A stretch of DNA of 8,284 nt, from positions 1 to 8,284 of the forward strand of contig JALNWY010000137.1 in NCBI GenBank assembly GCA_023230665.1, given 5' to 3'. The translations under genes and the position numbers were made by a program. This document shows, in pieces, positions 1-5,934 of this stretch. How positions within the stretch are numbered: the first letter of the stretch is position 1; every line of letters begins with the position of its first letter. The notes under the pieces are model-generated. The model had not been told where the DNA came from. It saw nothing but the letters and a program-made list of their open reading frames with translations, and did not search any database. The stretch comes from Deltaproteobacteria bacterium. Lineage in GTDB: Bacteria; Desulfobacterota; Desulfomonilia; UBA1062.

Positions 1-95
1 AGGATAGTTTCCGTTCGCCTTTTTACCGCGGTGGACCACGACCCAGGGGTGATAGGAATGGTGATGGTGGAAAATTCATTGCGCTGCCTCCTCAT
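1..95 (-). CDS. Possible 5' end of an unidentified gene, cut by the left edge
   Basis: An ATG at 93-95 opens a frame that stays open to the left edge (31 codons, beginning MRRQRNEFST and continuing ITIPITPGSW). It would overlap the end of the preceding 70-residue gene by about 20 bases, a spacing typical of translationally coupled genes. No family is recognisable from so few residues. The frame of the upstream gene also stays open after its stop codon at 76-78, but it has no ATG and only an internal GTG. The reading frame is therefore uncertain, and this entry is the better of two weak candidates. Confidence 0.3.
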   Translation of the reverse strand, partial: MRRQRNEFSTITIPITPGSWSTAVKRRTETI

Positions 96-288
96 CCAGG
101 TCCGGGCCTGCTGGCGACTCTGCGCTCCCTTCTCTGTCGTCAGCCTCGGCCCATTCCTGCAGAACCCGGAAGAAACCGCTGATATTCTCCACCGCCTGCC
201 GGGCATCCTCTTCGGAGATCACCCTGCCGGTCCAGCTCGCGAATACCGCGACGGTCTGTTCAATCAATTCCGGGCTGTAGTGCGCCAT
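76..288 (-). CDS. Small acidic protein of unknown function, 70 residues
   Basis: I do not recognise a named family. The start is placed at the ATG (286-288) giving MAHYSPELIEQ; a TTG two codons upstream (292-294) is the alternative. Residues 1-47 look like a compact helical domain with a well-formed amphipathic pattern. The last ~20 residues are a low-complexity acidic tail rich in Glu, Asp, Ala and Pro. The codons are GC-rich, unlike the AT-richer defence genes to the right, which suggests that a different segment (island backbone or host flank) begins here. The gene lies just after a strong minus-strand hairpin with a T-tract, so it needs its own promoter or read-through. No clear Shine-Dalgarno sequence precedes either start. 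The coding call rests on codon texture and a protein-like composition; no function can be given. Confidence 0.6.
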   Translation of the reverse strand: MAHYSPELIEQTVAVFASWTGRVISEEDARQAVENISGFFRVLQEWAEADDREGSAESPAGPDLDEEAAQ

Positions 289-300
289 TGTCAAACACCA

Positions 301-349
301 AACAAAAACCCCCGAGAGGCTGGCCCGGCAAAAGGCCCTCTCGGGGGTT
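301..349 (-). terminator. Strong intrinsic terminator closing the defence operon
   Basis: A perfect 11-bp inverted repeat, CCCCCGAGAGG (309-319) and CCTCTCGGGGG (337-347), extends to 13 bp with the flanking AA (307-308) and TT (348-349). The loop is 17 bases. Read on the minus strand, the stem is followed immediately by a T-rich run, TTTTTGTTTGG. This is a classic rho-independent terminator downstream of the QueC-like gene. It ends about 12 bases before the start of the 70-residue gene, so it could also act as an attenuator for that gene. Confidence 0.8.
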
Positions 350-465
350 GCTTCAACGACTGGGGTCGTTTTTGCTTAAATGGTTGGTTGCCGGACCAAG
401 CCTATACTTGGTATCGCGCTACATCCGGCATAGCCGATGCTACAAATCGTGTAGCATCTAAAAAA
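350..465. repeat. Noncoding stretch with nested inverted repeats at the operon's 3' flank
   Basis: Four inverted repeats sit in about 105 bases. They are AACGAC/GTCGTT (355-360, 365-370, loop of 4), ACCAAG/CTTGGT (395-400, 407-412, spacer of 6), an imperfect CAT-CGGC/GCCG-ATG with one bulged C (422-439), and a perfect 9-bp GATGCTACA/TGTAGCATC (436-444, 450-458, loop of 5). The last two share the bases GATG at 436-439 and so cannot both form fully. Neither arm of the 9-bp hairpin is followed by a T-tract, so it is not a simple terminator. The segment lies exactly where base composition changes. It could be recombinase or regulator binding sites at an island boundary, or mRNA 3'-end structure. 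Confidence 0.55.
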
Positions 466-2556
466 TCAGTTATTTTGAACGGGAGTCGATGACCATCTTG
501 AGCCATCACGAGGGATATAGCTCAAGGTGTGACCTAAATTCAGGATGGGTTTCTCAAGGTGCTCTGAGAGGGGTCTGTCAAATTGTTTGATCTTTCCGAG
601 GACCCGGCGAATCGCATTCCCAACACGATTTCGTACCTTGTTGCGGTCATCACCGAGCTTGCGGATTACACCGCCGCGCCCCTTTGCTTTGGCACATTCT
701 GATATGATCCATTCTTTTTCAGATCTTAAAGCTTTAATTTTGCTAAGATCATTATTAGCTCGTGCCTCTTCGAGTTCTTCATCAATCTCAATCAGCCTAG
801 TGTGGTATGAACGAACGGCGTCTTCGTCTAACAGAGGGCCCGTATCCGACTGCCCAAGAATGCTTATCCCTTCGTCAGTAGGGTTTTCTCCGGCAGAAAT
901 TGACCCGCAGATCTCATTTTTGGTCATCCGTCTCACCATCACATCGAGCTCTGAGGCTGAATAAGTCACTCCTGGATTCTCCAGAAGGATCTGAAGATGG
1001 TAAAAACCAATTTCCGGGGTATATATTTTTTCTTCGTTGCCATTGTAACGAATCGCCCAGCACTGCCCTTTAATGCAAATATAGTTGTCTGCCAATTCAC
1101 AGGCTGGATCAGGATTTGAAATTTCCGGTCCAGCTTGCACCCCACTGGAATCACAAACTAATCGGAGGAGACAGCTTGAAGGCAATAGCCGTTTTCGAAT
1201 CGCACTCCGGTTTTGTGCAATGGCGTCATCGACGACCTTTGTAATACACTTGGCGTGGCGGCTATACAGTTCATATATTTGCAGCGCAGTGACGTTCGGT
1301 GAGCCATTCAGATGTTTAAAAACACGCGCAGTCTCACCATACCGCCCAAAAAAATCCAGGGCGGTCATGTCGGCAACTTCGTTAGCTGTTTCCACGTAAG
1401 CCGCCAACATTGCTTTCGGTTCGCCTTCATCCCGCTCACCCACAAGCAGATCCACTCCGTAAGCTTCTTCAGGATCATGTTGCTGGGCGTCAGCAGCAAG
1501 AACCGCAAACCTTCGGTCAATACACTGGGAGCATGTCCCGCAATGGGTTCGGAGTTTTGTCATTTCCCATGTGTGGGTACAAGAAGTAGCAAACTTTATG
1601 GTCTCCGCGCATCCTGCTTTGACGATGTCACTTATGACCTCTGTTTTTGTTTTCCAGAGAAATGGATTCTCCACGGTGAACGGCTTTCCCGACAGCGTCG
1701 AAAAAATATTGGCGAATCCATTAATGACCTTAGGATGCGTGGTCCGCGTGGCCCTTGCTCCAACAACTTGGGTAGATATGGGAAGGTTGAAACTGATAAC
1801 CCCGTTTTCATAGAATCGAATTCTACGAAGATTAAATATCTGGGCAATAGTTGCGCCCAGAGCAGCATACAGAAACGATCGGCTTCGCTGAGTGTATTCC
1901 CGTCCGAGAGATTTGTCCTTGTTAATTATGACGGGGATATGCAGGGGCGGGTGAGTTGTTCTTGAGAACAGTAATTCCAGCAGTTTCCTATGCCGTCGGT
2001 TGAGCTTGTGCGTTGGTTTATGAGTGACCATCGCAATTTTTCGTGAATTTGAAACCGCTTCCTCAATCGCTCCTCCCAGTGAATCGAGCCCACCGGAAAA
2101 CAGCATGACTTCCTCCGGCGGATCAACGTCGAATTCCAGATGCTTTTGATTGGGTGGCTGTTTTTCCAATTTCACGAAATCGAAATCATATTCATCCTCT
2201 GAAAGAAAGCTAAGAGTTTCGGTCAACGAGTCTTTCAATGGTGAAGAATTCCACAAATCAGGGTTTCTGACTGCGATTCTGAAAAACATCTTACGCCGCC
2301 AGTTCTCTCCAAAATTGTCAACGCCGTCGCCACCTCTCGTGATGGCCTGATCCGCGCAGTAAACATAGGTTGCTATTTCAACCAGATCATGAAACGAAGA
2401 AGGTATGTCTTTGAGGAGCTGGCTGCGAATGTCACTGATACACAAAGACACATTCTCCCTAGGTCCCCACAAACGCAAAGAAAGAGGCTTTTTCTCATTG
2501 AACGGGAGTGCGTTTTCCGTAACATCACCGCAAAGGATAGAGCGCGCATTAGTCAT
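466..2556 (-). CDS. QueC-like PP-loop protein with regulator-type C-terminal region
   Basis: 696 residues, far longer than housekeeping QueC (roughly 220-240), which makes preQ0 (7-cyano-7-deazaguanine) using ATP. Residues 1-145 form an N-terminal region lacking in QueC. The PP-loop ATP-binding motif SGGLDS is at 154-159. Zinc ligands match the QueC pattern: Cys326 in TSC, then Cys339, Cys342 and Cys345 (CGTCSQC). Residues ~405-500 are an uncharacterised linker. From ~512 to 690 there is a helical, winged-helix-like stretch (LQILLENPG, near 521-529), then LDEDAVRSYHTRL, a charged coiled-coil-like segment (584-622) and a basic region ending in YIPRDGSRW. This resembles, from memory, the C-terminal region of bacterial regulatory ATPases and cyclases. 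The start is the ATG at 2554-2556, with AAGGAG 9 bases upstream. It overlaps the preceding gene by 8 bases (ATGACTAA), implying translational coupling. Likely role: deazaguanine-type chemistry on a nucleobase or protein in phage defence; substrate unknown. The QueC-like core is confident, the role inferred. Confidence 0.85.
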   Translation of the reverse strand: MTNARSILCGDVTENALPFNEKKPLSLRLWGPRENVSLCISDIRSQLLKDIPSSFHDLVEIATYVYCADQAITRGGDGVDNFGENWRRKMFFRIAVRNPDLWNSSPLKDSLTETLSFLSEDEYDFDFVKLEKQPPNQKHLEFDVDPPEEVMLFSGGLDSLGGAIEEAVSNSRKIAMVTHKPTHKLNRRHRKLLELLFSRTTHPPLHIPVIINKDKSLGREYTQRSRSFLYAALGATIAQIFNLRRIRFYENGVISFNLPISTQVVGARATRTTHPKVINGFANIFSTLSGKPFTVENPFLWKTKTEVISDIVKAGCAETIKFATSCTHTWEMTKLRTHCGTCSQCIDRRFAVLAADAQQHDPEEAYGVDLLVGERDEGEPKAMLAAYVETANEVADMTALDFFGRYGETARVFKHLNGSPNVTALQIYELYSRHAKCITKVVDDAIAQNRSAIRKRLLPSSCLLRLVCDSSGVQAGPEISNPDPACELADNYICIKGQCWAIRYNGNEEKIYTPEIGFYHLQILLENPGVTYSASELDVMVRRMTKNEICGSISAGENPTDEGISILGQSDTGPLLDEDAVRSYHTRLIEIDEELEEARANNDLSKIKALRSEKEWIISECAKAKGRGGVIRKLGDDRNKVRNRVGNAIRRVLGKIKQFDRPLSEHLEKPILNLGHTLSYIPRDGSRWSSTPVQNN

Positions 2557-3331
2557 CTGTCTGCGCTCCTTCCTTGAGTTCCGCCACGATTTTTTTTATT
2601 GCTACATGGGCAAAGCCAGCTGCGTCTTTTCTTGATATGCCTTTCTTTTCCCAGTTGGTTTTTGAAAACCAACCTCCTGAAAATTCCTCAATTATCTTCG
2701 AGGCTTCGCGACTATGGGTTCCTAAAGCCTTGGTAAATTCGCCTTGCTGAGCAAGGGTACGGAAGCGTTTCCCTTCACCGACGTGATGAGAAACTGCTTT
2801 GCTGACAAAATAATCCAGGCACCTGTTTGTTAGACGAGCGAAAAAGTCTCTGGCGAATATGCTGAATTGTTTGTTGGTGGCGAGTTTGGAAAAGGCGTTC
2901 TTGACATCGTCGGAGTTCGTGCCGAATAGGCTTTGCGTTCGGCTTCCGATGATCTGTGTTATCGTTTCGGAGGCGGCCATCTGGGCCATTTCACCCAGAT
3001 CTGTCCTCCCACCGTTGTTGGTCAGTTTTTTATCTATGGCATCCGAGAAAGCGCCTACCACCTCCATGAGACCGGGAGCATCCGACACCTCCAGACCAGC
3101 GCTCTGGAGGGCCTGTCCAAAGTTGTCGCTTCTCGCTGCAAGGGGCAACTGAGTAAGGAGCCATATTGTCTCTACCAGGCCCTTGTCTGCCGCAGCCAGT
3201 TTAAAGCCCTGCTCTGCAGCGGTAATGGTTGCATTGGCAATTTGTGCAGTGCCGGCGCCACCCTCAATGAGGGCAACAACCTGCTGCCATTTTTGTGTGC
3301 GGGGAAGATTACCTAACCTTATGTGGCCCAT
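2549..3331 (-). CDS. 260-residue helical partner of the QueC-like protein, unrecognised family
   Basis: The protein starts MGHIRLGNLPRTQKW and is predicted to be almost entirely helical, with no signal peptide or clear transmembrane segment. The most motif-like stretches are RTDLGEMAQMAASE (109-122), FARDFFARLTNRCLDYF (159-175), and EEFSGGWFSKTNWE (215-228). No nuclease, ATPase or methylase motif is visible. The start at ATG 3329-3331 gives Met-Gly, so Met aminopeptidase would normally leave an N-terminal glycine. There is no convincing Shine-Dalgarno sequence, and no competing in-frame start fits better. Its stop overlaps the start of the QueC-like gene by 8 bases, so the two are almost certainly co-translated and act together. 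It is separated from brxL by a 186-base AT-rich gap, suggesting its own promoter. It may be the substrate or a structural partner of the QueC-like enzyme, but this is inference. I recall no experimentally characterised homologue. Confidence 0.85.
   Translation of the reverse strand: MGHIRLGNLPRTQKWQQVVALIEGGAGTAQIANATITAAEQGFKLAAADKGLVETIWLLTQLPLAARSDNFGQALQSAGLEVSDAPGLMEVVGAFSDAIDKKLTNNGGRTDLGEMAQMAASETITQIIGSRTQSLFGTNSDDVKNAFSKLATNKQFSIFARDFFARLTNRCLDYFVSKAVSHHVGEGKRFRTLAQQGEFTKALGTHSREASKIIEEFSGGWFSKTNWEKKGISRKDAAGFAHVAIKKIVAELKEGAQTDD
2566..2571 (-). promoter_or_regulatory. Ribosome-binding site of the QueC-like gene inside the 260-residue gene
   Basis: AAGGAG on the minus strand lies 9 bases before the ATG at 2554-2556, within the last codons of the preceding gene. 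Together with the 8-base gene overlap, it supports coupled translation and fixes the start. Confidence 0.75.
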
Positions 3332-3402
3332 GGGACATCAACTGTTTTAACTTAATTAAATCATATTTAATTCCGGGCTTTCTAATCTATTCTTTTTCTT
3401 GG
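3332..3402 (-). promoter_or_regulatory. AT-rich leader, possible promoter of the two-gene QueC-like unit
   Basis: The stretch before the 260-residue gene is strongly AT-rich and includes a TATGAT hexamer (minus strand, about 3352-3357) and the palindrome TTAATTAA just downstream. No good -35 box is present at 16-18 bp spacing, so a sigma-70 promoter is only suggested. The gap and the weak ribosome-binding site set this gene apart from the tightly packed genes on either side, consistent with a separately acquired, separately expressed module. Confidence 0.3.
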
Positions 3403-3474
3403 TTAATGGCATTTTAAGAGCCGCGCCCATATCTGGATACCGAAATTTCTCATTTCTAACCTAAATCTTTCCAT
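3403..3474 (-). other. Small open frame following brxL (23 codons from ATG), possible remnant
   Basis: An ATG at 3472-3474 opens MERFRLEMRN...LKCH and stops with TAA at 3403-3405. The same frame is open further upstream without an ATG, back to a TAG near 3550, overlapping the last codons of brxL in the +1 frame. The combined ~42-residue translation (containing YYDILDFTSKEADASLF) looks protein-like and amphipathic rather than random. It could be a remnant of a gene lost when the downstream module inserted, a frameshifted tail of brxL, or chance. No Shine-Dalgarno sequence is seen at the ATG. Confidence 0.25.
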
Positions 3475-3517
3475 AAATAGCGAAGCATCAGCTTCTTTTG
3501 AAGTAAAGTCTAATATG

Positions 3518-5590
3518 TCATAATAACGAATTTTTAATTTCTTCTACGCGACCCTCATTATTCAGATTTAAGTAAGTTACTTCAAACGCTTTGCATGCAC
3601 GATATTCTTGAAGTCTGTTATTTATTGAAAATGCTTCATTCATATCATAGTGCTGGAAAATATCGAGGCCACGATCCAGGAGGATCTTCCAGCCGTGATC
3701 GGTGGTGATGTGTCTGGCATGGGCAGATTTTGAATTATCAAAATCCCAAGAGAATTTTATTCCGGCGGGTTGGACACTCATCTGCATCTGAATTAGGTAA
3801 CTCTTTTGCTGTTCCCCTTTGAATTCATCCTCAACTGTGACTAGGTGGACCTCCACATCATCATCCTCGGACTTGTACCTGGCGACAGTTTCAAGGAACT
3901 CCATCATATTCCTGGCCTGGAAGAATAAACGTATATATGGATCGATGATCGTTATCTTGCCAGCACCCCGAAGGTATGGACCGAAGAGAATGTCATAGCT
4001 TACTCCCCGCTGATTCTCTTCAAAGACAAGATGTTTTTCTTTCAGCGATTCTTCCTTATTTTCTGAGTTTTCAATTTGTTTATGCTCTGCAGATTCTTCT
4101 TCATCTTGTAGCACTTTGCCCTGGTGGTAGTGTTGGGGATACTGTTTCTCTTCAAGGGTTTTAACAAAGGTAACTTTATCCTTGCCCTGGGATTTAAATC
4201 CAAAACGGACAGGCTCATATGTCTGATCAAAGCGCAGTAGCTGATCCTTAATCCGTTTACGGCCTTCAACCGCAAATTTAAGTATCTCCTCCATTTCTTC
4301 GGTCGTTGCTTCACAATGTGGGAAGAGGATCTTCATCAAGCCGCCGAAGGTTTTGTTGATAGCGTCACGATCCCTGGTTGAAATATCTGCCAGCAAATCA
4401 AACTGGTCTGCATAAAGGTGTGAAAAATCATGGTTGCGCAGATTCCTTAATATTTCAGCAAGATAATCAACCACAAAACCATACCCATCAGAGAACATCT
4501 CTCCTCTGATTATATCAATCTCCCAGCCCGGAATATAGAAATGAAGACGGTCAAGAAAAGCCGAGTCATGGTAGGCAGCGGGAAGTTCGTCAAAAAGGTC
4601 GCTATGTTTGAGCATGTAAGGAAGCGTATGCTGGGTATTGCCGACAAAAACCATTGAGGCTTCAGCCCCCAATGTTTCAACACCGCGTGAGAAGGACTTG
4701 TTGGCCATATAATTCTTCATAATGTCCACAAGTGCCTTGTTGGGCTTCTTCTGCTTACCTGCAAACTCATCAAAGGCAACAGCATCCCAGTAACCAACCA
4801 GGCCGAGCTTCCCGGTATTATTATTAACAAAAAGCTTGGGCACTGTTACTTCCCCGCCCGAAATCAATATGCCGTGCGGTGAAAACTCCGAATAAATATG
4901 CGATTTCCCCGTGCCTTTGGGTCCAAGTTCAATGACATTATAGTTTCTTTCGCAGTATGGAATAAGCCGGACAAGCTGCAGCAACTTACTTCGTTTCCCG
5001 AACATCTCAGGGTTAAAACCGATACTCTGCATGAGCAGGTCAATCCATTCATCGGTCGTAAATTTCTTGCGGGCCTCAATGTATCCATCATAGTCGAAAT
5101 GGGAGAGTTGGATCGGCTTGATGGACTCCATTATCCACGGACAGGCCCTAGTGTCATCCAGGTTCTCATATTCCAGTTCAGCGATGCACCAAACCCCGCT
5201 GACCAGCAGTTTGGGATGTTTTTTAATGGTATCCGCGGCTACCAGGACTTTTTTAATTCCAAGGTTGGAAAAGGAAGATTCATAGGTTCCTGCATTATCG
5301 TTTAATGCAACACTGATTTTATCAATTACCTTGTGCCTGCCCTTTTCCTTGATGATGGACTTGACCAACCCGGCCTCATTGCGGTGAACATAATGCTTGC
5401 GCAGGATTTCTTTGACAGTCTCAATGCCCGTCTTGATGCTCGCTTCATCAGATGTAGCGCAATATTGACCTAACAGATATTCGAGCACATAGGACGGGAC
5501 GATGGCATTGCCCTTGACAATCTTCACCAAATCCTTGCGGACAACCAGCCCGGGAAAATGTTCGTTGATTTTATTGTCAAATGATTTCAT
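3518..5590 (-). CDS. brxL: BREX AAA+ protein BrxL, variant with MIT C-terminal-like domain
   Basis: 690 residues, the family's usual length. BrxL is an ATP-dependent, DNA-associated ring ATPase required for phage exclusion in type 1 BREX. The N-terminal region (1-200) begins MKSFDNKINEHFPGLVVRKD, typical of the family. The AAA+ core has a Walker A GPKGTGKS (223-230), a Walker B ending FDEF (Asp274, Glu275), a sensor-1-like Asn in VGNTQ (318) and a candidate arginine finger in LDRLHFYIPGWE (Arg349). After a charged linker (~495-525), residues ~528-673 do not look like the usual Lon-like domain. They resemble the phospholipase-D-like MIT_C domain, with the signature HITTDHGWKI and DRGLDIFQ (627-646). 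A full HKD catalytic motif is not seen. The start is the ATG at 5588-5590, 28 bases after the zinc-ribbon gene, with a weak GAGGT upstream. The BrxL identity is secure; the C-terminal assignment rests on remembered motifs. Confidence 0.93.
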   Translation of the reverse strand: MKSFDNKINEHFPGLVVRKDLVKIVKGNAIVPSYVLEYLLGQYCATSDEASIKTGIETVKEILRKHYVHRNEAGLVKSIIKEKGRHKVIDKISVALNDNAGTYESSFSNLGIKKVLVAADTIKKHPKLLVSGVWCIAELEYENLDDTRACPWIMESIKPIQLSHFDYDGYIEARKKFTTDEWIDLLMQSIGFNPEMFGKRSKLLQLVRLIPYCERNYNVIELGPKGTGKSHIYSEFSPHGILISGGEVTVPKLFVNNNTGKLGLVGYWDAVAFDEFAGKQKKPNKALVDIMKNYMANKSFSRGVETLGAEASMVFVGNTQHTLPYMLKHSDLFDELPAAYHDSAFLDRLHFYIPGWEIDIIRGEMFSDGYGFVVDYLAEILRNLRNHDFSHLYADQFDLLADISTRDRDAINKTFGGLMKILFPHCEATTEEMEEILKFAVEGRKRIKDQLLRFDQTYEPVRFGFKSQGKDKVTFVKTLEEKQYPQHYHQGKVLQDEEESAEHKQIENSENKEESLKEKHLVFEENQRGVSYDILFGPYLRGAGKITIIDPYIRLFFQARNMMEFLETVARYKSEDDDVEVHLVTVEDEFKGEQQKSYLIQMQMSVQPAGIKFSWDFDNSKSAHARHITTDHGWKILLDRGLDIFQHYDMNEAFSINNRLQEYRACKAFEVTYLNLNNEGRVEEIKNSLL

Positions 5591-5618
5591 TGAATAGAAC
5601 TTACCTCATCGCGATAGG

Positions 5619-5915
5619 CTATTCTTTAGCGAAAGCCAGATATCCCCCGAAAAAGTTTGGAGCTGGTTGGTAAATTGCGAATTTCACCGCATTGACATAC
5701 TCAATATCATCTGTAAACTCATCCATGCTTTTTTCATCCAAGTCAACATCTTCATTGAACTGGAGTTTATTGCTCACGTATTCAAAACCTTCATCAGAAG
5801 CAATGTAAAGAGTATGCTCACAGTGGGAAGTTCCCTCAGGAGACAGTGCAAGGGACCCACAGAAGGGGCAATGAATTTTCAAAATTTGGCTGTCAGTTAA
5901 TTCAACTTTCTGCAT
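5619..5915 (-). CDS. Small zinc-ribbon-like protein inserted between pglZ and brxL
   Basis: 98 residues from the ATG at 5913-5915, chosen because a strong AAAGGAGA (5920-5927) sits 4 bases upstream. A further in-frame ATG at 5928-5930 would overlap that ribosome-binding site and is less likely. Residues 15-34 hold HCPFCG and HCEH: Cys16, Cys19, Cys32 and His34 (or His31) could bind one zinc ion as a half-ribbon, often a nucleic-acid or protein contact. Residues ~52-72 are very acidic (EDVDLDEKSMDEFTDDIEY), and the tail is aromatic and hydrophobic. The gene is packed in the operon: 19 bases separate it from the pglZ stop and 28 from the brxL start. The canonical type 1 order has no gene here. 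A BREX accessory or adaptor role is inferred from position; the family is not recognised. Confidence 0.8.
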   Translation of the reverse strand: MQKVELTDSQILKIHCPFCGSLALSPEGTSHCEHTLYIASDEGFEYVSNKLQFNEDVDLDEKSMDEFTDDIEYVNAVKFAIYQPAPNFFGGYLAFAKE

Positions 5916-5919
5916 ACAT

Positions 5920-5927
5920 TCTCCTTT
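5920..5927 (-). promoter_or_regulatory. Ribosome-binding site fixing the start of the zinc-ribbon gene
   Basis: AAAGGAGA on the minus strand lies 4 bases upstream of the ATG at 5913-5915. It follows the pglZ stop (5935-5937) almost directly, so this gene is translated from the pglZ message. It decides the shorter start over the ATG at 5928-5930. Confidence 0.7.
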
Positions 5928-5934
5928 CATCAAG

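Noticed and set aside
23..79. 18-codon minus-strand frame from an ATG with a GAGGAGG upstream
   Set aside because: It is very short, Pro-rich and ends quickly. The GAGGAGG is part of the Glu-rich tail codons of the small gene.
31..492. Plus-strand open frame of 153 codons spanning the terminator and repeats
   Set aside because: It runs through the perfect hairpin and inverted repeats, and its composition is not protein-like. The minus-strand small gene is better supported.
1312..1965. Plus-strand open frame of 217 codons
   Set aside because: It is antisense to the QueC-like core, whose PP-loop and zinc motifs fix the minus strand as coding.
466..3331. Assignment of the pair to the Qat system (QatB/QatC)
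   Set aside because: No QatA ATPase or QatD TatD-type nuclease is adjacent in the window, and the 260-residue sequence does not match QatB as I remember it. Only the QueC-like theme is shared.
3482..3495. GAAGC/GCTTC hairpin after brxL as a terminator
   Set aside because: The stem is only 5 bp with no T-tract after it on the minus strand.
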